Shown here piece after piece: positions 25,259 through 33,499 of a DNA stretch of 40,845 nt (the first letter of the stretch is position 1; each line of letters begins with the position of its first letter). The notes beneath the pieces were generated by a model. That model made no database searches. It was not told the origin of the DNA and saw nothing but the letters and a program-made list of their open reading frames with translations. The stretch comes from Balneolia bacterium (GTDB lineage: Bacteria > Bacteroidota > Rhodothermia > Balneolales > Cyclonatronaceae): assembly GCA_003566635.1 (NCBI GenBank), contig PXCK01000103.1, positions 1 through 40,845 on the forward strand, read 5' to 3'. Both the position numbers and the translations under genes were made by a program.

Positions 25259-27307
25259 TTACCTACCGCCCGGTTCGGCATAATTTTCAAACCAGCGTTG
25301 TACTTCATTATACCAGTAAATCGAATTGTTCGGCTTTAAAATCCAGTGATTTTCATCAGGATAATAAATCAAGCGAGAGTCAATTTCTTTACTTTGCAGT
25401 GTGCGGAAAAGCTCAAAAGCTTGTCCTACAGGAACACGATAATCCAACTGCCCATGAATAATTAAAGCCGGAGTATGGAAGTTTTCTGCGAAATAATGGG
25501 GAGATATTTGCTCGTAAATCTCATGCTCCCAATAATCTCCGAATCGGAGGGTATGTACCGCAAAATCTGCTGCAAGTTGACTGTACAAATTGTAAACCGG
25601 TGCATGAATTAACAAAGCATTGAACGGATGCTCCTTGCCGAGAAGAATGGAAGACAAATAACCACCGTAACTTCCACCACCGGCTACCATACGATCAGCA
25701 TCAATCCACGGTTGGTTTGCAAACCATTCGGCCGCTTTAACGGTATCCTCGTAAGGTTTAGTGATCCAATCAGGATTAATGGAATCGGTAAAATCCTGAC
25801 CAAAACCGGAGGAACCGTGGAAGTTGTGCCAGGCTGTTACATATCCCCATGATGCGAACGTTTGAGCATTCCAACGGAAGTGAAACCCATCGGTAATACC
25901 ACTATGGGGACCGCCATGAATGAGTAAAAACAAAGGATATTCTTTGGAAGAGTCGAATCCAGGCGGATAGTGAACCCACATTTGAATCTCTTGTCCGTTT
26001 GCACCCTCGTAAGTTACAGACTCATATGTGCCCAGCTCGATATCATCCATAATGTCATCATTAATCGTATCTAATCGGGTAGCTGCTCCATTGTTGGGGT
26101 CAACCATAACAACCCGCGGTGGGAAAAGAAAACTGTGGTTGAGCGACACAACTCGTCCGTTATTGGAAATTGTAACACCGGGGAAATCGGTATCACCGGT
26201 TACAGCACGAACATCTCCATCAATCGAAATATGATAAATACGAGTTGTACCGGCGTCATCAACCGAAGAGAAAAATCCGTCACTTTGGGGTGCCCAAACC
26301 ATATTGCTAATACTCCTGTCCCAATCATCAGTAATCACACGATGGGAATCGTTGGCAATGTCATAAAGGGTTAATCGAGCCCTATCTGCATAAAACCCAC
26401 GAATTCTTTGGGATGTGTAGGCAAGCGTGCGACCATCAGGACTAAAATTCGGATTCATATCGGGTGCGATATTATCAGGTGTAATGTTGCGAGCATCACT
26501 GCTACCGGGAGATACGATGAAAATATCCATTGCAGGGTCAAGGTCATCACGATTACTATCGGCTGTGAACGCAATGAGAGATTCATCCGGGCTTACGGAG
26601 TAATTACCGGCTCCTGCACCTGAGCGGGGTAGCTCCCATCCGGTAGGTTCGGTTAATGGTTCAACATTACCACCGGTTGCAGGAATTCTGAAAAGGTGAT
26701 TTTGTCTTTCCTCAGGTACCCATCTATCCCATGAAGCGAAAGGAAGAGCATTCCACTGATGAGCCGAAACGTGACTCGCACGGTCTGCATCCATTTGCTC
26801 TTTCATTTCATCCCATGTTTTTCCGGGCCAAACTGTAGAAACGAAATAAATGTGATCACCCACCCAATCAATACCGGTAGCGCCGGTTGGAACATTGGTC
26901 AGTCGCATAGCCTCACCGGGTTCGTTTATGGGAAGGATATAAACCTGAGCTGCGGAATCGTCGTCTCTGCGGCTTACAAAAGCCAGTTTATCACCATTTG
27001 GGCTAAAAACGGGCTGACCATCAGCAGAGCCGTGTCGGGTAAGGGGTCGCTCAACACTACCATCTGTTTTGAAAAGCCACAAATCTGTATGCGACTTATC
27101 GTCACTAACGGTATAACGGGTTACCGGTGCCACAACCCATTCTCCATTTGGAGAAATGATGGGGCTGCCAATACGCTTTAGTTGCCATAGAACATCAACC
27201 GTGAGGTAATTGTTGTCATCGTTATCAATTGAAACTGCCTGGGTGGGTTGCACAAAAAAGGCAATACCCAAAAGCAGAATCAACGATTGTACTAGTATTT
27301 TTTTCAT
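25259..27307 (-). CDS. Exported S9-family prolyl-oligopeptidase-type peptidase (DPP5/acylaminoacyl-peptidase-like)
   Basis: This 682-residue serine peptidase has a signal peptide (ILVQSLILLLGIAFFVQPTQA), so it acts outside the inner membrane. Residues about 35-410 form a beta-propeller with WD40-like PD40 blades (GSPIISPNGEWVV, GQPVFSPNGDKLAFVSRRD, MNPNFSPDGRTLAYTSQR). The propeller gates the active site and limits substrates to short peptides. The C-terminal alpha/beta-hydrolase domain carries the triad Ser546 (GGGSYGGYL), Asp622 (GQLDYRVP) and His654 (DENHW), with LFLLIHGGPHSG as the oxyanion region. The order and motifs fit the S9C subfamily. It stands 100 bases after the gamma-carbonic anhydrase-like gene and opposite the tricorn-type protease. 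Confidence 0.92.
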   Translation of the reverse strand: MKKILVQSLILLLGIAFFVQPTQAVSIDNDDNNYLTVDVLWQLKRIGSPIISPNGEWVVAPVTRYTVSDDKSHTDLWLFKTDGSVERPLTRHGSADGQPVFSPNGDKLAFVSRRDDDSAAQVYILPINEPGEAMRLTNVPTGATGIDWVGDHIYFVSTVWPGKTWDEMKEQMDADRASHVSAHQWNALPFASWDRWVPEERQNHLFRIPATGGNVEPLTEPTGWELPRSGAGAGNYSVSPDESLIAFTADSNRDDLDPAMDIFIVSPGSSDARNITPDNIAPDMNPNFSPDGRTLAYTSQRIRGFYADRARLTLYDIANDSHRVITDDWDRSISNMVWAPQSDGFFSSVDDAGTTRIYHISIDGDVRAVTGDTDFPGVTISNNGRVVSLNHSFLFPPRVVMVDPNNGAATRLDTINDDIMDDIELGTYESVTYEGANGQEIQMWVHYPPGFDSSKEYPLFLLIHGGPHSGITDGFHFRWNAQTFASWGYVTAWHNFHGSSGFGQDFTDSINPDWITKPYEDTVKAAEWFANQPWIDADRMVAGGGSYGGYLSSILLGKEHPFNALLIHAPVYNLYSQLAADFAVHTLRFGDYWEHEIYEQISPHYFAENFHTPALIIHGQLDYRVPVGQAFELFRTLQSKEIDSRLIYYPDENHWILKPNNSIYWYNEVQRWFENYAEPGGR

Positions 27308-27407
27308 GATCTTTTGATTGTTTACTGTTTGAAGGTTTTGAAAATCAAATATTTGGATTTGTACTATATGAAGGCTATTAAAATTGATGGTTTTGAATAG
27401 ACTTCAT

Positions 27408-27956
27408 TTAATCTATCGGTTCATAAAACGGATTCTTCTCATACTTATCCTTTTGCTGATAAGTACGGCTATACTTGATGTAATTCTCGGAGTAGGTTCT
27501 AATTGAAGCAATTTCTTCATCACTCAGCTTTCGAGCAGGTTTAGCCGGGCTTCCCATACAAAGCCATCCGGATGGCATGGTTTTGCCGGGCGCTACCAAA
27601 CTTCCGGCAGCTATCATACAATCTTCTTCAATAACAGCACCATCCAATACGGTAGCGTTGATTCCAATCAGGACTCTGTCTTTAATGGTACATCCATGAA
27701 TAACGGCTCCATGCCCAATGGTAACTTCATTCCCTATAATAGTTGGATGCGTTTTGTTGGTAACATGTATGCAACAATTATCCTGAACGTTAGACCGGTC
27801 TCCAATTCGGATGTAATTTACATCTCCCCGAATGGTAGTATTAAACCAAACACTCGATTCGCTTCCAAGAACAACATCACCAATAATATCAGCACTGGGC
27901 GCTACAAAATTTGTTTCATCGAATCGGGGAGACTTATTTAAAAAGGCGTAAATCAT
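27408..27956 (-). CDS. Gamma-carbonic anhydrase-like hexapeptide-repeat protein
   Basis: This 182-residue cytosolic protein is built of hexapeptide repeats forming a left-handed beta-helix, then a C-terminal helix (SDEEIASIRTYSENYIKYSRTY). The three metal-binding histidines of the gamma-CA/YrdA/PaaY family are present: His64 (CCIHV), His82 and His87 (IGHGAVIHG). Arg43, Asp45 and Gln58/Asp59 of the trimer-interface network also appear conserved (TIRGDV, NVQDN). Many relatives lack strong carbonic anhydrase activity, so catalysis is plausible but unproven. The 100-base gap to the S9 gene contains no clear terminator, so shared transcription is possible. Confidence 0.88.
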   Translation of the reverse strand: MIYAFLNKSPRFDETNFVAPSADIIGDVVLGSESSVWFNTTIRGDVNYIRIGDRSNVQDNCCIHVTNKTHPTIIGNEVTIGHGAVIHGCTIKDRVLIGINATVLDGAVIEEDCMIAAGSLVAPGKTMPSGWLCMGSPAKPARKLSDEEIASIRTYSENYIKYSRTYQQKDKYEKNPFYEPID

Positions 27957-28150
27957 AATGGTATTAAAAAATGTGCAATCAGATACTTAAAAGTAAATGG
28001 TTAGAATTAAAATTTTTGTGGAATTCTCAGGTAAAATGAATTATAATTGATATTTATGATGAATAAAAGTCGACATCGAAACTTTCGATAGTTTCAGAGC
28101 TGTTTAATAATGATGCTTAAATAAAAACCATTATCCTAAATTTACCTGGC

Positions 28151-28558
28151 ATGAAAAAAATTGACTTTGCTAAACTACGGAAAAAGCACAAAACTCTATT
28201 TTGGATAAGTTTACTTGGTCCTGCATATCTGGTGCCTTACACCATCTATACGTTCTATACCATACAGACTACCTGGTCTTTTATAGCGCTTATTGCAATA
28301 TTTATTTTAACGGCAGTTCTTGTAAGAGGGTATCTTATTCCACCAAGCCCTACTTTAGTTACCAAAGAAGATGATAGCTATGCATTATATTTCACCCCCT
28401 ACAAAAAAGAGAGCCTAAGTCTAAGTGAAGTTACTTCTGTTAGTTTTGTAGCCGGAAAACTCTTACTTGCTACCGAATCAAAATCCTACGAAGTATCTCT
28501 TAGCTGGCTATCCTACAAGGAAGTACAGTGGCTTAAGCAAGAATTAGCCCAAGCCTGA
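28151..28558 (+). CDS. Small two-span membrane protein of unknown function
   Basis: I do not recognise this 135-residue protein. After a basic start (MKKIDFAKLRKKHK) come two membrane segments (about 17-38 and 43-62), then a soluble C-terminal part of about 70 residues rich in short strands (DSYALYFTPYKKESLSLSEV … VSFVAGKLLLATES) and a final helix (YKEVQWLKQEL). This layout resembles small bacterial proteins with a PH-like domain behind two helices, but that is only a structural guess. It ends 38 bases before the tricorn-type protease gene on the same strand, and the two could be co-transcribed. Even codon use and a hydrophobic pattern typical of real proteins support that it is coding. Confidence 0.75.
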   Translation: MKKIDFAKLRKKHKTLFWISLLGPAYLVPYTIYTFYTIQTTWSFIALIAIFILTAVLVRGYLIPPSPTLVTKEDDSYALYFTPYKKESLSLSEVTSVSFVAGKLLLATESKSYEVSLSWLSYKEVQWLKQELAQA

Positions 28559-28596
28559 TCTTTAATTTTCAATCAAAACAACCAAACACTATTTAG

Positions 28597-31500
28597 ATGA
28601 GACACATTCTTACGGTCGTATTATTTTTAATACCCATTACAGCAATCAGCCAAATTAACCCACAATGGGTACGTCACCAATCTATATCGCCGGATGCCAA
28701 TCATATCGCATTTACCTATATGGGTAATATTTATAGGGTATCGGCTCAAGGAGGAGAAGCGAGGCAGCTCACCTTTCATGAAGCCCACGATTTTATGCCA
28801 ATCTGGAGTAACGATGGTTCAAAAATTGCTTTTGCATCAGATCGCTACGGGAATTTTAATGTATATGTGATGGATGCAATGGGCGGACCTGCCGAGCGTA
28901 TAACGTTTCATTCCAATGATGAATTTCCATATACGTTTTCAAGTGATGACTCATCGGTGATTTTTGGTGCTGTGCGACAGGATGCTGTCAATCATCGTCA
29001 ATTTCCTGCTGCTTATCTGCCTGAGCTGTATGAGGTACCGGTCGGTGGAGGTCGCGTAAATCAGGTCTTTACTATTCCCGCTGAAGCCGTTCAGGTAAAT
29101 AGCAGTGGCACACGAATGTTGTATCACGACAAAAAAGGGGGCGAAAATGAATGGCGGAAGCATCAACGATCTGCAATCGCTCGTGATATTTGGATGTATG
29201 ATGCGGATTCGGGTGAGCACACACAAATCACAAATAAAATGGTTGAGCAGCGAAACCCTGTATTCAGCAGTGATGAAACGGCTTTTTATTATCTGAGCGA
29301 AGAAAATGGCAGCTTTAACGTACACATGCGCAGTTTCGATGCTATTGAAGAATCTGTTCAGGTTACATTTTTTGAAAATTTCCCGGTTCGCTTTTTAAGT
29401 CAGGCCAATGGTGTTCTTGCCTTCGGTTGGGATGGCGAACTTTATATGATGCCCGAAGGTGGAGAACCACAAAAAGTAGATATCACCATTCGCACCCAGG
29501 ATTCTCGCAACACAGATAGATTCATAAATGTGAGTAGTGGGATACAGGAAATGGCTATTTCACCAAATGGGGAAGAAATTGCGTTTATTGCCAGAGGTGA
29601 GGTTTTTGTGACATCAACAGATGGGAACTTTACCAAGCGCATCACGAATACGCCTCAGCAGGAGCGTTTTGTTACGTTTACGCCTGAGGGTGATGGCGTT
29701 GTGTATGCAAGCGAGAGAGATGGAAAGTGGAATATCTATAAAACCATACGGGTGAGGGATGAAGAGCCGTTTTTCTATGCGTCAACATTATTGAATGAAG
29801 AAATTTTAGTAAGCGATACCGTTGATGTGTATCAGCCGAAGTTCTCTCCAGATGGAAAAAAACTGGCGTATGTTTGGGATAGAAGAACACTAAGAATTCA
29901 GGACATGGATTCAGGCTCGACCATCGACTTGCTCACTCCCGAAGATATCTTCCACATGAGAGAGGGAGACGTGTATTACCAATGGAGCCCCGACAGCAAA
30001 TGGATTGTAGTTGGATGGAGAAAACTTCTTCATAATTCGGAAGTGCTCTTACTTTCTGCTGACGGTTCAAAGCGGATGAATCTTACTGAGAGCGGATTCA
30101 TGGATTCATCACCTAAATGGATTGGAAACGGCGACCGAATTATTTGGTTAACCAATCGGGATGGTCTCCGCAGTCACGCCACAAGCGGACAAACCGAACG
30201 CGATGTATATGCCATGTTCCTTACTCAGGATGCTTGGGATAAATTCAACCTGAGCGAGAACGATTACAAGCTTATGCAGGAAATCGAAAAAGCCTTAAAA
30301 AGCGATAATGGAAACGATAACGATGACGAAAAAGAGTTGAACTACGAGTTTGATAAAGTCCGTGATCGTATGGCTCGATTAACCATTCACTCGAGCAGCT
30401 TAAGTGATGCAGTCCTTTCAAAAGATGGGGAAACGCTTTATTACCTCACAAGATTTGAGGATAACTTCAATCTTTGGGAAACCAACTTGCGCACGAGAGA
30501 TACGAAAATGACTATTCGTAATACAGGCCCCGGTAGCTTAATGTGGGACGACGACATGGACAATTTGTATTTATTAAGCCGTGGTTCAATTTCTAAGCTC
30601 AACTTATCCGGAGGGAGTATGAGTCGAATTAGTATTTCCGGAGAGATGGAATATGATGCGGTTGCCGAGCGTGAACATATGTTTGAGCATGTTTACATTC
30701 GTACAAAAAATATTTTCTATGAGCCAACATTCCATGGAAATGATTGGGGTCAGCTCTATGAAGATTATAAACGCTATTTGCCGCATATAGGAAACTCCTA
30801 TGAATTTGCTGAAATGTTATCAGAGATGATAGGTGAATTGAATGTTTCTCATGCCGGTGCCAGATATAGCAATACAATTGAAAATGCTGATGCTACAGCT
30901 TCACTTGGGATTTTTAAAGACTATAGTCACCAAGGCAATGGAATAAGAATCGCTGAAATAATCCAAGGCGGCCCACTCGATAGAGCAACCTTTAATATAA
31001 CAGACGGTATGATTATCGAGAAGATTGATGGTGAACTTATAACCCCGGATCGTGATGTTGCGTCTTTCTTAAATAGGAAAGCGAATCGTTTTGTTTTATT
31101 AGATGTGATTGATCCATCAAATAATAACCGTACTCAAATCACCATGAAACCTATTACTTTAGGGCAGGAGAGAGGGTTGCTTTATAACCGTTTTGTACGA
31201 ATGAACGAAGCCGAAGTGGAAGCATTGAGTGATGGCCGTTTGGGTTATGTACACATTCCCGGCATGAGCGATGGACCGTTTAGAAGTGTAATCCATGATA
31301 TGCTTGGGCGTTTTGCCGACCGCGAGGGTGTTATTGTAGATGCACGTTTTAATGGTGGAGGTGACCTTGTTGCGGACTTGGTTATGTTCTTTACCGGTAT
31401 AGAATTCAACCGATATGCCACTGAAGACAGGGTAGTAGGTGGTGAGCCAACATCCCGATGGACAAAGCCCACATTATCTATGTATAATGAAGCAATGTAT

Positions 31501-31785
31501 TCCGATGGTCACTGCTATGCAGCGGCTTATTCTGAATTGGAGCTTGGGTTAACTGTAGGTATGCCGGTTCCGGGTACATGTAGCTTTGCGGGTTGGTCGG
31601 TTTTACCGGATGGGACCCGTTGGGGTGTGGTTCCTGTAAGTGCTACAAATTTCCATGGAGAGTGGATGGAAAACAACCAAACCTATCCGGAGATCGAGGT
31701 TAAAAATATGCCCGGTTATATCGATCAAGGGCGTGATCAACAACTTGAACGAGCAGTGGAGGCATTTTTAGAGAGCCTGGATTAA
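28597..31785 (+). CDS. Exported tricorn-type protease (beta-propellers, PDZ, S41-like catalytic domain)
   Basis: This 1062-residue protein has the layout of archaeal tricorn. A signal peptide (ILTVVLFLIPITAIS) precedes PD40-type beta-propeller blades (about 20-610, for example FMPIWSNDGSKIAFASDR and YQPKFSPDGKKLAYVW). The C1 domain follows, with the Ser751-His752 pair in ELNVSHAGARY. Next are a PDZ domain (about 770-850) and the C2 domain with DARFNGGGD, the presumed nucleophile region MYSDGHCYA (Ser969, Asp970), and Glu1025 in WMENNQTYPEIEV. These correspond closely to tricorn Ser745/His746, Ser965/Asp966 and Glu1023, so the enzyme should be active. Unlike archaeal tricorn it is exported. 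It probably cuts peptides in the periplasm. A strong terminator follows. Confidence 0.92.
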   Translation: MRHILTVVLFLIPITAISQINPQWVRHQSISPDANHIAFTYMGNIYRVSAQGGEARQLTFHEAHDFMPIWSNDGSKIAFASDRYGNFNVYVMDAMGGPAERITFHSNDEFPYTFSSDDSSVIFGAVRQDAVNHRQFPAAYLPELYEVPVGGGRVNQVFTIPAEAVQVNSSGTRMLYHDKKGGENEWRKHQRSAIARDIWMYDADSGEHTQITNKMVEQRNPVFSSDETAFYYLSEENGSFNVHMRSFDAIEESVQVTFFENFPVRFLSQANGVLAFGWDGELYMMPEGGEPQKVDITIRTQDSRNTDRFINVSSGIQEMAISPNGEEIAFIARGEVFVTSTDGNFTKRITNTPQQERFVTFTPEGDGVVYASERDGKWNIYKTIRVRDEEPFFYASTLLNEEILVSDTVDVYQPKFSPDGKKLAYVWDRRTLRIQDMDSGSTIDLLTPEDIFHMREGDVYYQWSPDSKWIVVGWRKLLHNSEVLLLSADGSKRMNLTESGFMDSSPKWIGNGDRIIWLTNRDGLRSHATSGQTERDVYAMFLTQDAWDKFNLSENDYKLMQEIEKALKSDNGNDNDDEKELNYEFDKVRDRMARLTIHSSSLSDAVLSKDGETLYYLTRFEDNFNLWETNLRTRDTKMTIRNTGPGSLMWDDDMDNLYLLSRGSISKLNLSGGSMSRISISGEMEYDAVAEREHMFEHVYIRTKNIFYEPTFHGNDWGQLYEDYKRYLPHIGNSYEFAEMLSEMIGELNVSHAGARYSNTIENADATASLGIFKDYSHQGNGIRIAEIIQGGPLDRATFNITDGMIIEKIDGELITPDRDVASFLNRKANRFVLLDVIDPSNNNRTQITMKPITLGQERGLLYNRFVRMNEAEVEALSDGRLGYVHIPGMSDGPFRSVIHDMLGRFADREGVIVDARFNGGGDLVADLVMFFTGIEFNRYATEDRVVGGEPTSRWTKPTLSMYNEAMYSDGHCYAAAYSELELGLTVGMPVPGTCSFAGWSVLPDGTRWGVVPVSATNFHGEWMENNQTYPEIEVKNMPGYIDQGRDQQLERAVEAFLESLD

Positions 31786-31813
31786 TATTCCTCTCCCAAA
31801 AGTACTAAGACTT

Positions 31814-31850
31814 AAACGTACCCCGACTAAGCGCCGGGGTACGTTTTTTT
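31814..31850 (+). terminator. Terminator of the tricorn-type protease gene
   Basis: A perfect 12-bp stem, AAACGTACCCCG (31814-31825) with CGGGGTACGTTT (31835-31846), is followed by a continuous T-run, 28 bases after the stop. Confidence 0.92.
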
Positions 31851-31866
31851 TGTTCACAATAACTAA

Positions 31867-32122
31867 ACCCGAATTATTCACGAAAGTGTGAAATTTGAAT
31901 CTTATACTATAGAAAATATTGTATATAGAAAAATACCCCACTCACTTAATTTTGGGTGTGGTTAAAATGCTGCACTCCGAGCGAAGCGATTCCCGCGAAG
32001 CGAAATTCCATGCTAGCTGCGTTGAAGATGAAAAAGTCATGCTCAGGGTACTAAGGTACCTTTCCGCTGATTTTCCACCTTCGCCTTGTTACCAAGAAAA
32101 TTTTTTGGTGAATAATCCGGGT
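31867..32122 (+). repeat. MITE-like element, copy A3
   Basis: This 256-bp unit starts ACCCGAATTATTCAC (31867-31881) and ends GTGAATAATCCGGGT (32108-32122). These are imperfect inverted ends with one mismatch, matching those of copy A1. Internal sequence follows A1 throughout but includes about 25 extra bases around GAGCGAAGCGATTCCCGCG, which A2 also has, so A1 probably lost them. No TA duplication is visible at its ends. Confidence 0.8.
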
Positions 32123-32207
32123 GAATATGGCAGACAGGTTTCGCAGATTTTTTTTCATTTGAAATTGGTAGGCTAATTCCAACCATTCACATCCTGCCTT
32201 GTCTTTA

Positions 32208-32251
32208 GGCAAGCTCTGTGTAACTCGGCGCTTTACTCAGTGACCTCTGTG
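32208..32251 (-). repeat. 44-bp dispersed repeat, copy B3
   Basis: Read on the minus strand it equals copy B1 (7781-7824) at 43 of 44 positions. Similarity resumes in the flank (AATCGAACTCAGG, 32273-32285, versus AATCGAACTTAGG beside B1). It lies downstream of A3 in the same order and orientation as B1 relative to A2. Confidence 0.8.
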
Positions 32252-32377
32252 TTAAAAAATAGAGGTGATTAAAATCGAACTCAGGTTAAAAAACTATGAG
32301 TTTCAGTGGCTCTGCGGATCATAACTAATATCTATTGGATATTGAATTTCCATGTCTTTTCAAACAACCCAAATAAA

Positions 32378-32387
32378 TGCTATTTTT
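32378..32387 (+). promoter_or_regulatory. Promoter-like box TGCTATTTTT upstream of hemB
   Basis: It ends 34 bases before the hemB ATG, the same position as the near-identical boxes before secG and dapA. Confidence 0.45.
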
Positions 32388-32420
32388 AAATCAAAAATCA
32401 TCACAAGAAAGTAGAAAATT

Positions 32421-33434
32421 ATGAGTATAAGAATAGCAGCAACTGCATCAGGAGCCTACCCAAACGTTCGCGCACGTCGGTTAAGAGTTAACGCTTCAAT
32501 ACGGGATATGGTAACCGAGCACAGGCTTCATCCGTCCAATTTTATAGCGCCTATTTTTATTATTGAAGGGGAGCAGATTAAGGAAGAAATCTCATCCATG
32601 CCGGGGTATTTCAGGTACTCTTTGGATTTGGTCTTACCTCACGTCGCCGAACTTTTCGACTTAGGAATACGATCGGTTTTGCTTTTTGTGAAAGTACCCG
32701 ACGAACTCAAAGATAACGAAGGTACGGAAGCGTTAAACCCGGAAGGGTTGATGCAACGAAGTATTCGGGCAATAAAAGAGAAATGCCCCGAAATGTATGT
32801 AATGACGGATGTAGCCTTGGATCCGTACTCAAGCTTTGGTCACGACGGCATAGTTGAAGACGGGCAAATCGTAAACGATGAAACAGTTCGGGTTTTATCC
32901 AGAATGGCGGTTTCCCATGCGAGTGCCGGTGCCGATATGGTGGCTCCATCCGATATGATGGATGGACGCATAGGTGGAATTCGAAAAGCTTTGGAGTTCG
33001 AAGGGTTTGAACATGTTGGAATCATGGCATACAGTGCAAAATATGCGTCCTGCTATTATGGACCGTTTAGAGATGCATTGGATTCAGCTCCCGGTTTTGG
33101 GGATAAGAAAACCTACCAAATGGATCCTGCAAATGTAAGGGAAGCCATACGCGAAGCTCAGTTGGATCAACAAGAGGGAGCCGATATTGTAATGGTAAAG
33201 CCCGGATTGCCCTACCTGGATGTCGTGAGAGCAGTTAAAGAGTCGGTAGGCGTGCCGGTATCGGTATATCACGTATCAGGAGAGTATGCAATGCTAAAAG
33301 CAGCAGCAGCCAAAGGTTGGTTGAATGAAGAGCAAGCCATTATTGAAACCCTGATGTCATTTCGCAGGGCCGGTGCAGATTTGATAGCAACCTACTTCGC
33401 CGCCGATGCCGCCCGAATGTTGAATGGGAAGTAA
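32421..33434 (+). CDS. hemB: Porphobilinogen synthase (delta-aminolevulinate dehydratase), zinc-independent type
   Basis: HemB joins two 5-aminolevulinate molecules to porphobilinogen in heme and tetrapyrrole synthesis. The 337-residue TIM-barrel protein has both Schiff-base lysines: Lys207 in AYSAKYAS and Lys260 in MVKPGLPYLD. At the metal site the cysteines of zinc enzymes are replaced: DVALDPYSSFGHDG has Ala132, Asp134 and Asp142 where zinc enzymes have three Cys. This is the pattern of magnesium-type enzymes such as that of Pseudomonas aeruginosa, so no catalytic zinc is expected. Other tetrapyrrole genes are not adjacent. It converges with the large T9SS protein gene 65 bases downstream; no good terminator is visible between them. 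Confidence 0.96.
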   Translation: MSIRIAATASGAYPNVRARRLRVNASIRDMVTEHRLHPSNFIAPIFIIEGEQIKEEISSMPGYFRYSLDLVLPHVAELFDLGIRSVLLFVKVPDELKDNEGTEALNPEGLMQRSIRAIKEKCPEMYVMTDVALDPYSSFGHDGIVEDGQIVNDETVRVLSRMAVSHASAGADMVAPSDMMDGRIGGIRKALEFEGFEHVGIMAYSAKYASCYYGPFRDALDSAPGFGDKKTYQMDPANVREAIREAQLDQQEGADIVMVKPGLPYLDVVRAVKESVGVPVSVYHVSGEYAMLKAAAAKGWLNEEQAIIETLMSFRRAGADLIATYFAADAARMLNGK

Positions 33435-33499
33435 AGAGCAGGTTCAATAGTTTGAAAAAGCTTATCCGGTATAACCTGAATAAACTTTTTTTATTTAAA

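Larger units (their letters stand above)
31786..32420. other. Gene-free stretch of repeats upstream of hemB
   Basis: These 635 bases contain the protease terminator (31814-31850), MITE-like copy A3 (31867-32122), a weak CAGAT-type segment (about 32127-32155), repeat B3 (32208-32251) and the hemB promoter-like box. A plus-strand frame at 31919-32176 lies mostly in A3 and is judged spurious. Confidence 0.65.

Noticed and set aside
26759-27181. Long antisense frame (140 codons) opposite the S9 peptidase gene
   Set aside because: It is complementary to strongly conserved propeller codons, has atypical composition and no recognisable motif; a frame shadow.
33439-33478. CAGGTT…AACCTG inverted repeat between hemB and the T9SS gene as a terminator
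   Set aside because: Only 6 bp of stem around a loop of nearly 30 bases; the nearby T-run is not attached to the stem. Too weak to list.
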